Below, in pieces: positions 44,084-51,982 of a stretch of DNA of 64,000 bases. Numbering within the stretch: position 1 is the first letter of the stretch; each line of letters opens with the position of its first letter. The stretch covers positions 1-64,000 of the forward strand of contig JADBKQ010000001.1 of assembly GCA_014896305.1 (NCBI GenBank), in the 5' to 3' direction. The position numbers and the translations under genes are program-made. The stretch comes from Limnochordaceae bacterium (lineage in GTDB: Bacteria > Bacillota > Limnochordia > Limnochordales > DUMU01). The notes under the pieces were generated by a model. That model worked only from the letters and a program-made list of their open reading frames with translations. It was not told where the DNA came from and searched no databases.

Positions 44084-45247
44084 TCACCGCAACTGCAAGA
44101 TGCCAGGCCGAAGCAGCTCTTGCCCGTCTACCTGGAGGCGGAGCTGGGGCCAATCCGCTTCGCTGCGGGTTACGCGTTCCCAGCCCGCCTCTGTGATAAG
44201 GAACGTGTCTTCTGTCTTGGTACCTGTGATACTGGGGTTCCAAGCGACGGCCTGATTCGAGCGCAGGGTTTCGCTTCCGTCGGGAGTGGCCAGCAGCTCA
44301 CGGTTTCGGTAACCGATCGTTCCCCCCTGGTGGTGCAGCCGTTCCTCGCCAGGATATCCCTGGGCAGCGTAGGCCGTGGCCGCCGCCTGATAGACATCGG
44401 CCAATGTACGGCCAGGCCGGGACGCCGCCAGCATGGCCGCTTCCACCTGCAACACCGCCTGGTGCCGGTGGACCAGGTCTGCCGGCGGGGTGTCGAACTG
44501 CACCAGCCGCGTGGCCGCCGTTACCAGACCGTAGCGCCGGGCGCAGGTGACCAGCATGCAGCGACTCCAGACCGGCGTGTTGGTTGGCACCGGGTGGCGA
44601 AAGGCGCTGATTCGCTGGTCGGCCGCCACCAGCGTCACGGTGGGCTCAAGGCCGGCCGACTGCAACCGGTTGTCCAGCTCCGCCGCAATCTGCGCCTCGG
44701 TCTGACCCATGCGAATCGACCGGGCCGCACTTTCCAGGCAAGCCGCCGTCAATCGGCCCACCTCCCGGTAGCGCTCCACTTCCTCCGGCCGGAGGGCATA
44801 ACGGAGTGCGGCCAGGGCCTGCCCATCCAACCGCAGCGTCGGGCCCAACTCGGGATCGGACAACGCCCAGGCGAGTCCCGGATCGTCTGTCAACCAATGG
44901 CCCTTTCCGCCTGCCTCTTCTTGCAGTACCCGGCTGAGCTGCTGAGCTGGACTCTCCGTCCAGGGGCGTACGTTCATCTTCCAACCGGAGGTGGCCGCCA
45001 CCGGGGCAAACTCCTCCCGCTCCAGTCGCTGCGCTTCGATGGCATTGGTCAGAATCGTAATCGACTCGGCGGTCACCAACAGACTGGCGACCAGTTCGCC
45101 CCTGGCGACATAGACCTGCGCTCCGCCGGTCAGCCAGGCAATACTCGGCTCCGTGGCCAGTACGACCCCATCCAGCTTCTCCTGGGCCAGAAGTTGGCGA
45201 ATCTGCTCCCACTTACCCCGCCACTCCGCGGCTTGCGCCTGCATCAT
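44084..45247 (-). CDS. M24-family (Xaa-Pro aminopeptidase-like) protein lacking metal aspartates
   Basis: 387 aa: a creatinase-like N-terminal domain (residues about 1-130) and a pita-bread C-terminal domain. HHQGGTIGYR (about residue 304) and the region NPSITGTKTEDTFLI correspond to the His and Glu ligands of M24 peptidases. The segment that should carry the two Asp ligands reads CMLVTCARRYGLVTAATRLV and has neither, so a normal di-metal centre seems impossible. Related proteins with this variant exist in Bacillota and may be non-peptidases. ATG at 45247 or 45244. It stands alone. Confidence 0.8.
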   Translation of the reverse strand: MMQAQAAEWRGKWEQIRQLLAQEKLDGVVLATEPSIAWLTGGAQVYVARGELVASLLVTAESITILTNAIEAQRLEREEFAPVAATSGWKMNVRPWTESPAQQLSRVLQEEAGGKGHWLTDDPGLAWALSDPELGPTLRLDGQALAALRYALRPEEVERYREVGRLTAACLESAARSIRMGQTEAQIAAELDNRLQSAGLEPTVTLVAADQRISAFRHPVPTNTPVWSRCMLVTCARRYGLVTAATRLVQFDTPPADLVHRHQAVLQVEAAMLAASRPGRTLADVYQAAATAYAAQGYPGEERLHHQGGTIGYRNRELLATPDGSETLRSNQAVAWNPSITGTKTEDTFLITEAGWERVTRSEADWPQLRLQVDGQELLRPGILQLR

Positions 45248-45464
45248 CTGTGACTACTCCTTCCTCCGTAACATGCTGCACAAGCTGCCCACCCGACGGC
45301 TTCTCTTTTCATCGGCGCGCCCACCGCTGGCCATTGGCCTGGCCGATCCTCGCTTTCATCGGCCCGGCCAGCGGGCATCCTACTCCTGCGACACCCATGC
45401 ACCCGTCGAGCTGTCAGAAAGGAATCTTTTGGCTGCCAAAAAGCAATCACGGGAGGTCTTCCCC

Positions 45465-45905
45465 ATGCCGTTTCTTCTCGCCCTCCTGCTGGCCGCCGTA
45501 GCTGGCACGCTGATGCCCGTTCAGGGGGCCCTCGACTCCTGGCTGGCTCGCAGCAGCAGTCTAGCCGTTGCCACCCTCTGGGTCCATACCTCCGCCGCCA
45601 TCGCTACCGCCCTGACCCTTCTGGTTCCAGCCGCCCGCGGCTCGTGGCTCGGTCTCATCCAAGCCCCTACCGCCGCTTTTTTCGGCGGAGTGGCCGGTGT
45701 GGTTATCACCTGGACGGTGGCCGCCGCGGTCACACGGCTGGGCATGGTCAATGCCACTACCGGCATACTGGTTGCCCAGATCGCCACCGCGGCCGTACTT
45801 GACCACTTTGGCTGGCTCGGCCTCGAGCGGCTGCCCTTCACCCTCTCCCGCGGCGTCGGCGCATTGCTCCTGCTGATGGGTGCCTGGCTGTTGATCCGCC
45901 ACTAA
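45465..45905 (+). CDS. DMT-superfamily transporter, YdcZ (DUF606) type
   Basis: 146-aa membrane protein with five hydrophobic segments, the half-size DUF606 type that usually works as a homo- or heterodimer. Family features: GTLMPVQGALDSWLA near the start, FFGGVAGVVITWTVAAAV, and GMVNATTGILVAQIATAAVLDHFGWLG (residues about 90-116). GGGAGG precedes the ATG at 45465 by about 8 nt. It is divergent from the M24-like gene. Substrate unknown. Confidence 0.88.
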   Translation: MPFLLALLLAAVAGTLMPVQGALDSWLARSSSLAVATLWVHTSAAIATALTLLVPAARGSWLGLIQAPTAAFFGGVAGVVITWTVAAAVTRLGMVNATTGILVAQIATAAVLDHFGWLGLERLPFTLSRGVGALLLLMGAWLLIRH

Positions 45906-45974
45906 CACTTAACACTGGCAAAAGAGCCCAGCCGCCCGCACTCCATCCCCACCCGCAAACGTGTGGTCCGGTCG

Positions 45975-47366
45975 CTAATTGACTTGAGTACTGCCTTTCT
46001 CAGTTGCCTCCAGCCAGGCTTGTCGCACCACCGCTGCGTACGGCTGGTCACCCAGGAAGATTTGCGCCGAAGGCCGTACCTCATGCAACAGGTGAACCAT
46101 CAGCCGCACGACGCTATTCGCACAGGCCCCTTCCGGAAACAAGGCAATGAGCTGGCGCGGCGAAAAGTCGATCACCACGGATCTGCGTCCATGCAAATCC
46201 AGCGCTTCGACCTCCACCCGTTTGACTGCCAGCGACCGTGCTTTGCCCCACAACCGCAGCGAACCGCCACCGCTTTCCAACTCCGCCAGCAGCGCTTCGT
46301 ACTCCTCATCCGTCAACGCTGGCTGAAACACCGCCGTGACCGGCGTTCCCCGCCAGCGAACCTCCCCCACGGTCTCCACTTCCTCCTCTTGAACCGCCGG
46401 CCTCCCCGCTGTCGACCCCGTCCGGCTCCCAGCCTCGCCCAGGCCAGAGGTGGCCGACGCAGATGGTACCGCAGCCGCTGCCGCTGGTGCGATGGTCGCT
46501 GCCGAACCGGTGCCCGTCCCTGTGGCCTCGTGCCGGCTCGCCCCTGGCCACAGGCGCTCCTCCACCTTGCGGAGCAAAGCCAGGTAGGCGCGTATTAGGT
46601 TATCCACAAAAGCCGGATTGCCTGTGGCGCTGGCAATGACCCCCGCCCGGTCGACCCCCATCCATTCACCCGCCTCCTCTGTCGCCGCCCTGAGGCCATT
46701 GCCCCCTTTCCCAACGCGGAATGACTGTCCCGCCGGCTCGGTCCACTCACAGCGGAATCCCGCCAAGGCCAGGGGCAGCGGCCAATCCGAACGAAGGGGT
46801 CCTCCCACTGCCTGAATCCATTCGCTGCTATCTGACCAGATCAGATGCGTACCCCCGCTGGGCTTTTCATCCCAAACCGAAGAGAGCCAGCTTCCCATTA
46901 GTGGCCCAGTCGGGCTGGTCCCACTGCCGACCTTGGGTAGTCGTTGCCACGTATACAAGAGGTCCGTACGGTCGGCCGTTCCGTAGGCCCTTCCTGATCC
47001 CACCCCTCTCCGCCTACCCGCTGGCCCCACCACCCGTTGCCACACCTGAGCCAGGAACGCCGGCACCAGCCAGACCCGGTCCACGGCACTGCAGCGGCTC
47101 ACCAACTGCCGCACCAGCGGTTCACCGGATACGTCGGCAGCCGGCGAAAACGCCCATAGCCGCCCCTTCGTGTCGCAGGCCGCCAGCTCCCCCAGAGGCA
47201 GCTGCCGGCCCGCCTGTTCCACCAAGAACCGGCCGCTCGCAGCCGTCTCCCTGCCTGCCACATGCTGGATCGAGGGACGTAACACCCATTCCGCCTCGGC
47301 AAGCGCTTCCCCGAGGCGCTCCGGGGTAAGCGCAGGGGGGGTGGTCTCCAACAAGAAGGTCTTCAT
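45975..47366 (-). CDS. Hypothetical protein, 463 aa
   Basis: Not recognised. The N-terminal part (residues about 1-280) is Trp- and Arg-rich without a signal peptide. An Ala/Gly/Thr-rich low-complexity linker follows (about 285-345). The C-terminal domain (about 345-463) is better structured in pattern, with TAVFQPALTDEEYEALLAEL, RRSVVIDFSPRQLIALFPEG and HLLHEVRPSAQIFLGDQPYA. It starts 3 bp after the stop of the phosphatase gene with GGAAGG upstream, so the two are co-transcribed and perhaps functionally linked. No catalytic motif is evident. Confidence 0.65.
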   Translation of the reverse strand: MKTFLLETTPPALTPERLGEALAEAEWVLRPSIQHVAGRETAASGRFLVEQAGRQLPLGELAACDTKGRLWAFSPAADVSGEPLVRQLVSRCSAVDRVWLVPAFLAQVWQRVVGPAGRRRGVGSGRAYGTADRTDLLYTWQRLPKVGSGTSPTGPLMGSWLSSVWDEKPSGGTHLIWSDSSEWIQAVGGPLRSDWPLPLALAGFRCEWTEPAGQSFRVGKGGNGLRAATEEAGEWMGVDRAGVIASATGNPAFVDNLIRAYLALLRKVEERLWPGASRHEATGTGTGSAATIAPAAAAAVPSASATSGLGEAGSRTGSTAGRPAVQEEEVETVGEVRWRGTPVTAVFQPALTDEEYEALLAELESGGGSLRLWGKARSLAVKRVEVEALDLHGRRSVVIDFSPRQLIALFPEGACANSVVRLMVHLLHEVRPSAQIFLGDQPYAAVVRQAWLEATEKGSTQVN

Positions 47367-47369
47367 AGC

Positions 47370-48161
47370 CTACCTTCCACCTGCGCTCTGGCCCAGCGGG
47401 TTCTCGTCCCAGCCGAGCTCCACAACCACCGGGCGATGATCCGAGGCTGTCGGGCTAGGCCACACCACCGGCTGTCGCACCCGCAGGGAGCGTGAGACAA
47501 ACACCAGATCGATCCGTTTGGTGGGATGATCGGCCGGATAGGTGGGAAGTGTCCCCCCAGCATCGACCAGCCCGCTGTCGGCAGCAAAAAGCGGCGCCAG
47601 CTCTGCATCCCCTGGCTCAGCATTGAAGTCCCCCACCAGGATACAGAGCTCACCCTGCTGGATCAGTGGCTGCAGAATCTGCACTGTTTCTTCCGCCTCG
47701 AGTCGGCGTACGGCCGCGTCTCGCCAGTACAGGTGCGTACAGAAAAAATGGCAACGCCGGCCCGGAGCCGGCTCGACCACGACCTCTGGAAAGCCGGGTA
47801 ACCGGTGCAGCTGCCGGGCAGGGTCATAGGTGCCAATACGGGAGAGCCCGTGATCCTGGGCCGACCGCAGCGGCCAGCGAGACAGAATGCCGCAGCCGTA
47901 CTGGCGGCGGCCCAGCCCTGGGCCGGCCGGCAGGTCGTTGATGGGCGCAAAAAACGGGAAGTATCCCACCGCCAAGGCCAGCTGCACCAGTTCATCATCG
48001 AACTGGCTATCGGGCAACCAGCGCCGGCCCACCTCCTGCAGCCCGATCAGATCTGCGTCAGCGGCTCGTATCAACCGCTCCAGGCGAATCAGGTCGTAGC
48101 GACCGTCACCGCCGATCCCGTCGTGCACATTCCATGTCATCACCCGAAACGTACTCGTCAT
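47370..48161 (-). CDS. Endonuclease/exonuclease/phosphatase (EEP) family protein
   Basis: 263 aa, no signal peptide. EEP catalytic motifs in order: RVMTWNVHDGIG (Asn), DLIGLQEVGRRWL (metal Glu), CTHLYWRDAAVRRLEAEE, CILVGDFNAEPGD (Asp/Asn), IDLVFVSRS and the terminal ASDHRPVVVEL (catalytic His). The family spans DNases, phospholipases and inositol phosphatases, and substrate cannot be told. First gene of a two-gene unit with the unknown 463-aa protein. Confidence 0.93.
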   Translation of the reverse strand: MTSTFRVMTWNVHDGIGGDGRYDLIRLERLIRAADADLIGLQEVGRRWLPDSQFDDELVQLALAVGYFPFFAPINDLPAGPGLGRRQYGCGILSRWPLRSAQDHGLSRIGTYDPARQLHRLPGFPEVVVEPAPGRRCHFFCTHLYWRDAAVRRLEAEETVQILQPLIQQGELCILVGDFNAEPGDAELAPLFAADSGLVDAGGTLPTYPADHPTKRIDLVFVSRSLRVRQPVVWPSPTASDHRPVVVELGWDENPLGQSAGGR

Positions 48162-48242
48162 CCTGTTTCGTCCTGTCCTTTTCTTGTTCTTGACGTCGCC
48201 GCTTCGAGGCGGAGTGGGCGGGTGGGACCTCCCCCTTCCCGT

Positions 48243-49502
48243 CTATTGCTCGTCGACAAACCGCCCCTTCACGAACTCGTAGGTCGCGTCGTACATGCGG
48301 CGCACCTCGGGGTCTAGTGAACTGAAGGCGTAGAGCAGCGCCTTCGCATCTTGATAGTAGGCTTTGAGGGCGCCGTTCATGTACCCAAACTGGACGCCGG
48401 CGCGCAGGTAGTCCAGGTAGCGCTGACGACCGCTTTCAGAGCTCAGGATTGAACTATCGGCCTCGATCTCCACCCCCATCCCTTTCGCCCTGGAAATAGC
48501 GGCTGCTTCCTCCAGCCGGCTCTTGGGGATACTGGTGTTAAACATGTAGTTGGGTTGGTGAATGGCCACATCAAACCCCCACCTCTGCCAGTTTTGTACT
48601 CCCGGGGCGTTGAACCAGGGAATCCAAAACAGCAGGTAGCCGTCGGCCGCCAGCTGGTCGTGCACAGCTTGCAAGGTACTCCCCTCGCTGCTGACCCCCA
48701 TGTGCACCTCTTCTTCCACCCAGTAGAAGCCGATCAGCTCGAGGTTTTGGTACTTCTTCGCCTGCCAGCGGGCGAGCACTTGCCGCACGTACCATTGCAC
48801 CGCCCGAGTGCGAGCGGCAGTCGCCTGGGCGCTGCTCTGCCTGATGACCGTGAAATCCTCGCTCACGCCGTCCCCGTCCACATCGCCAAAGTCTCGCTGC
48901 GTGGTGATGGGGTTGGGAATCATGATGATCACTTTGCCGCGGTAGTCAGCCGGCCCCAGCCCCCGCTCTTTCGCCAACGCCACCGCTTGGTCAAAGGCAT
49001 CCAGCTGCATCCCGTCGGCGAAGAGGTGGTCGATATACCACTGCCAGTCTTCCATGCGGGCGGGCGTCGCACGCGCCGGAGAATCGAACGCACGGCCCGA
49101 CGGTGCTTGCAAGCCCAAGAACAGGTACGTATCAAAGAACCAGTCCTTCCAGTCCATCTGCAACAGGCGCTGGCCATTCTCATCTACTTTGGGTGTGCCA
49201 TAGGCCACATACGGCAGAGCCGAGGCCACGTCCCAATCGCCTGCGCCGCTGCTATAGTAGCCTGTGTACACCAGGATGATATTCGAAGCGCCCCTTGACT
49301 TCGGTGTGCCTGGCGGAAAATACCCTGGTTCCGAGGGAGTGGCGGCAGCCGCTGCCAGCGAGCCCGCGATCCCCATGATGAACATCACCCCTCCAAAAAC
49401 CTGCGCCCATCGCCGCCACCGGCTGGATGGCTGTCCCACCCGCCTCGGCTTGCCGGTTCGGCCCTTCTGATTCCCGGCATCACCTGTAACTCGCTTGCCC
49501 AT
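48243..49502 (-). CDS. Secreted DUF4855 protein (glycosidase-like)
   Basis: 419 aa. A basic N-terminus (RKPRRVGQPSSRWRRW region) and hydrophobic segment (VFGGVMFIMGIAGSLAAAAA) act as signal peptide or anchor. The rest matches DUF4855: NIILVYTGYYSSGAGDW, MDWKDWFFDTYLFLG, LELIGFYWVEEEVHMG, YLLFWIPWFNAPGVQNW and DVAIHQPNYMF. DUF4855 has a TIM-barrel pattern with conserved acidic residues and is a putative glycoside hydrolase. The ATG at 49502 has GGAAGGGG about 6 nt upstream. It is divergent from the DUF4434 gene. Confidence 0.85.
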   Translation of the reverse strand: MGKRVTGDAGNQKGRTGKPRRVGQPSSRWRRWAQVFGGVMFIMGIAGSLAAAAATPSEPGYFPPGTPKSRGASNIILVYTGYYSSGAGDWDVASALPYVAYGTPKVDENGQRLLQMDWKDWFFDTYLFLGLQAPSGRAFDSPARATPARMEDWQWYIDHLFADGMQLDAFDQAVALAKERGLGPADYRGKVIIMIPNPITTQRDFGDVDGDGVSEDFTVIRQSSAQATAARTRAVQWYVRQVLARWQAKKYQNLELIGFYWVEEEVHMGVSSEGSTLQAVHDQLAADGYLLFWIPWFNAPGVQNWQRWGFDVAIHQPNYMFNTSIPKSRLEEAAAISRAKGMGVEIEADSSILSSESGRQRYLDYLRAGVQFGYMNGALKAYYQDAKALLYAFSSLDPEVRRMYDATYEFVKGRFVDEQ

Positions 49503-49699
49503 GGTCATCCCCTTCCCACACGTCTGTACGGTCTGCCCACGCACCTACCTGGAGCAACGGGGAATTCCACCTGGCACTCTCCAATCCTCCTGGGTACAAT
49601 GGGAGCAGATTGCCGCAATGGCCTGTGACGCCTGGGCCAACCCCCGCGCGAATCGGCGAGAAAGGCAAGCCGCACAGACCATCCAGGGAGGAGCATGGT

Positions 49700-50677
49700 A
49701 TGCAGTCACGAGGTGCGCAACAGTATAAACCTGGCCGAGCCATCCATGGGACCTGGCTGGATTTCCACCATCCAAACTACCGGGAAGGCGACTACTGGAA
49801 CGACACTACCGCTCAGTTTACCCCAGAAGATTGGGATGCCAAAATCGGGGAAATGATCGAGGCTGGCATGCGCCATCTGGTGATCATGTCCGTGGCGCTA
49901 CGGGGTCGCTCGTTCTACCCGTCCCAGGTGATTCCCGAACGGTGGCCGCTCAAAACCGAAGATCCGATTGAGGCGGTGCTCCGGGCGGCGGACGCTCGCG
50001 GCGGGCGAGTCTACCTGGGAGTCGGCTTTTTCCACGAAGACACTGGTCGCTTCCTGCAGGATCCGGAAGGGGAGAGCGTGCAACGTTCCGTCTGTTCTGA
50101 ACTGGCCCAACGCTACGCTTCCCATCCCTCGTTCGCTGGCTGGTATTTGCCGGTCGAAGCGGGCGTGCAGGGGCATTTCCCCGATGGGTACATCGAGTAT
50201 ACCAACACACTGGGAGGCATTTGTCGCCGGGCGGCGGACCAGCCCGTGTTCATTGCTCCGTATGGAACACGGTTGATCAAGCCGGACGACCGCTTTGTGG
50301 AACAACTCCGCCAGTTGGAGGTCGACTGGCTAGCCTGGCAAGACGAGGTGGGGGTTCGCAAAACCCGTGTCGATGAGCTGCCAGAGATCTACGAGCGGCT
50401 AGTCCGCACCCACCAGGCTGCCGGGCGGCGGCTTTGGATGGACATCGAGATCTTCGTTCACGAGGGAGAAGTGTATAAGAGTCCCCTGATTCCAGCGCCC
50501 TGGGAACGGGTGCGGGCACAGTTAGAAGCCATTCCCCTGGAGGTAGAAGAGGTTCTTTGCTATCAGTATCTGGGCATGATGAACAAACCGGGAAGCCCCG
50601 TCTTCGCCGGTCACCCCACGTCCAGTGCCCTCTACGCCAGCTACCGGGCGTGGCGTCAGCAATTGGAAGAAGGCTGA
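49700..50677 (+). CDS. DUF4434 protein (TIM-barrel, putative glycosidase), cytoplasmic form
   Basis: 325 aa without signal peptide. Features: GTWLDFHHPNYREGDYWND, EMIEAGMRHLVIMSVALRG, VYLGVGFFHEDTG, FAGWYLPVEAGVQG, VDWLAWQDEVGVRK and LWMDIEIFVHEGEVY; the acidic residues at strand ends suit a glycoside hydrolase. GGGAGGAG lies 6 nt before the ATG at 49700. Divergent neighbour DUF4855 is a related barrel with a signal peptide, so one may act outside and this one inside the cell on the same glycan. Confidence 0.85.
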   Translation: MQSRGAQQYKPGRAIHGTWLDFHHPNYREGDYWNDTTAQFTPEDWDAKIGEMIEAGMRHLVIMSVALRGRSFYPSQVIPERWPLKTEDPIEAVLRAADARGGRVYLGVGFFHEDTGRFLQDPEGESVQRSVCSELAQRYASHPSFAGWYLPVEAGVQGHFPDGYIEYTNTLGGICRRAADQPVFIAPYGTRLIKPDDRFVEQLRQLEVDWLAWQDEVGVRKTRVDELPEIYERLVRTHQAAGRRLWMDIEIFVHEGEVYKSPLIPAPWERVRAQLEAIPLEVEEVLCYQYLGMMNKPGSPVFAGHPTSSALYASYRAWRQQLEEG

Positions 50678-50709
50678 TCATCAGCACCCGACCTGTGGCC
50701 AGGCCGCCC

Positions 50710-50749
50710 GGGCCAGGCAAACCTGGCCCAGGCCGGGCTGCGGCCCGGC
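50710..50749. terminator. Two tandem hairpins between convergent genes
   Basis: GGGCCAGG/CCTGGCCC (50710-50717, 50722-50729, CAAA loop) and GCCGGGC/GCCCGGC (50732-50738, 50743-50749) lie between the stops at 50677 and 50814. Neither is followed by a T-run, so they may be inefficient or Rho-assisted ends for both strands. Confidence 0.5.
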
Positions 50750-50813
50750 TGCCACCTGTGGCGATCGTGGCAATAACAGGAGCAACAAATCTAGAAGAAA
50801 ACCGAGGACGGGC

Positions 50814-51026
50814 CTAACGGCTCCGCTGCCGGGTAGCCTCCTCCACGGACAGAACCCCTGCCTTCACCAGGGCCCGCTGGCGTTTGGTCAGCAATGAACA
50901 TGGAACGCAATACTTGGCCGGCCCCGGCCGCTTGCTGATGTCCGCCCCGCAAACCTCACACACCTTGGTCCGCTGGGCCAGGCCCTGGCCGCTTTCGGCG
51001 CGGCTGGTGATTCTTGTCACACTCAT
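50814..51026 (-). CDS. Small zinc-ribbon protein
   Basis: 70 aa with one four-cysteine site: CEVCG and CVPC, 15 residues apart, on a basic helical background (KRPGPAKYCVPCSLLTKRQR). The start at 51026 (MSVTRITSRAES) has GGAGGTTGGGG upstream. Such stand-alone zinc ribbons often bind nucleic acid or a partner protein; no family name can be given. It is divergent from the discoidin-like gene. Confidence 0.65.
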   Translation of the reverse strand: MSVTRITSRAESGQGLAQRTKVCEVCGADISKRPGPAKYCVPCSLLTKRQRALVKAGVLSVEEATRQRSR

Positions 51027-51292
51027 TTCCCCAACCTCCGCGCAAACGTCAGCCAACCCTGGCTACCGACTTCGTTACGCCATCGATAGCGTGCGACTGC
51101 AGACGTTGCTTGTCATTTCTGTTAATAAATTATACACCCATAGACTCTCGAATGGAACCGAGTCGCAGTGCTCCGCCGTGGAGAAGGAATCCCGCTCTGG
51201 CCGGCGAAGAATTGAATGGGTTTACCTGCTGGGAGCGTTATGACTCCACAGGTTCAATGATTTATGCATCCAAAAGGAGGGTCTGTAGTACC

Positions 51293-51874
51293 ATGGCTCA
51301 GAAGAGAATCGCTTCGTTCCGGTTGTTGCGCCCCTTGCTGGCGACTGCGGCCAGCGCGGCGGTGGCTCTCTCGCTCAGCGCAGTTGCGATGGCAGAGCCG
51401 ACCAACCTGGCCCTGGGACGTCCCTACGAAGTGACCGCATGGGAACCCAACCCTGAGCACGAAAAGATCGCGGCCACCTATCCGGATACGAACAATGTAG
51501 AGTTGACCGATGGCAAGGTCGACGACTCTGCCAACCTGTACAATGACGCCTGGGTCGGGTTCCTGCGCCAGGGTGGACGTACAGTGACGATTGACCTGGG
51601 ACGTGAGGCCAATCTCTCGAAAGTGTTGATCCGGTTCCTGCATGCCCAAGGTGCCGGTATCGGTTTGCCCAATATGGTACAGGTCAGTTTCTCCCTGGAT
51701 GGGACCAAGTATGGTCCGGCGATGGACCTGACCCCCCAGGAGGACGTCGAAAAGGATGCGACGGTCATTCCTTTCGCTGCCGATCTGCAAGGGGTGAAAG
51801 CCCGCTACGTCCAGGTCAGCTGGGATAACCCGATCTGGGTCTTCGTTGACGAAATCCAGGTACTGGGTGAATGA
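51293..51874 (+). CDS. Secreted discoidin (F5/8 type C)-like protein
   Basis: 193 aa: signal peptide (RLLRPLLATAASAAVALSLS, cleavage near AMAEP), then one F5/8-type C domain: NLALGRPYEVTAW, ELTDGKVDDSANLYNDAWVGF, VTIDLGREANLSKVLIRF, VSFSLDGTKYG and the terminal VFVDEIQVLGE. Such domains bind sugars or surfaces. No catalytic domain is attached. AAGGAGG lies about 13 nt before the ATG at 51293. A strong terminator follows, so it is a single-gene unit. It parallels the stand-alone jelly-roll protein at 25.6 kb. Confidence 0.82.
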   Translation: MAQKRIASFRLLRPLLATAASAAVALSLSAVAMAEPTNLALGRPYEVTAWEPNPEHEKIAATYPDTNNVELTDGKVDDSANLYNDAWVGFLRQGGRTVTIDLGREANLSKVLIRFLHAQGAGIGLPNMVQVSFSLDGTKYGPAMDLTPQEDVEKDATVIPFAADLQGVKARYVQVSWDNPIWVFVDEIQVLGE

Positions 51875-51919
51875 CTCATGTGCATGGAGGTCCGTGCTAG
51901 GTAGGTAGCTGGGGGCGAT

Positions 51920-51950
51920 GGGGGGTAAGATGATTACCCCCCTGTTTCTT
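51920..51950 (+). terminator. Intrinsic terminator of the discoidin-like gene
   Basis: GGGGGGTAA (51920-51928) and TTACCCCCC (51934-51942) form a perfect 9-bp stem with a 5-nt loop, followed by TGTTTCTT, about 45 bp after the stop. Confidence 0.85.
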
Positions 51951-51982
51951 GTAGGTTACTTTTCTTGCCAGGCGACGTTGAC

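Noticed and set aside
43904..45253. 449-residue plus-strand frame across cotJC and the M24-like gene
   Set aside because: Overlaps a certain cotJC in another frame and is antisense to the M24-like gene; no protein-like pattern.
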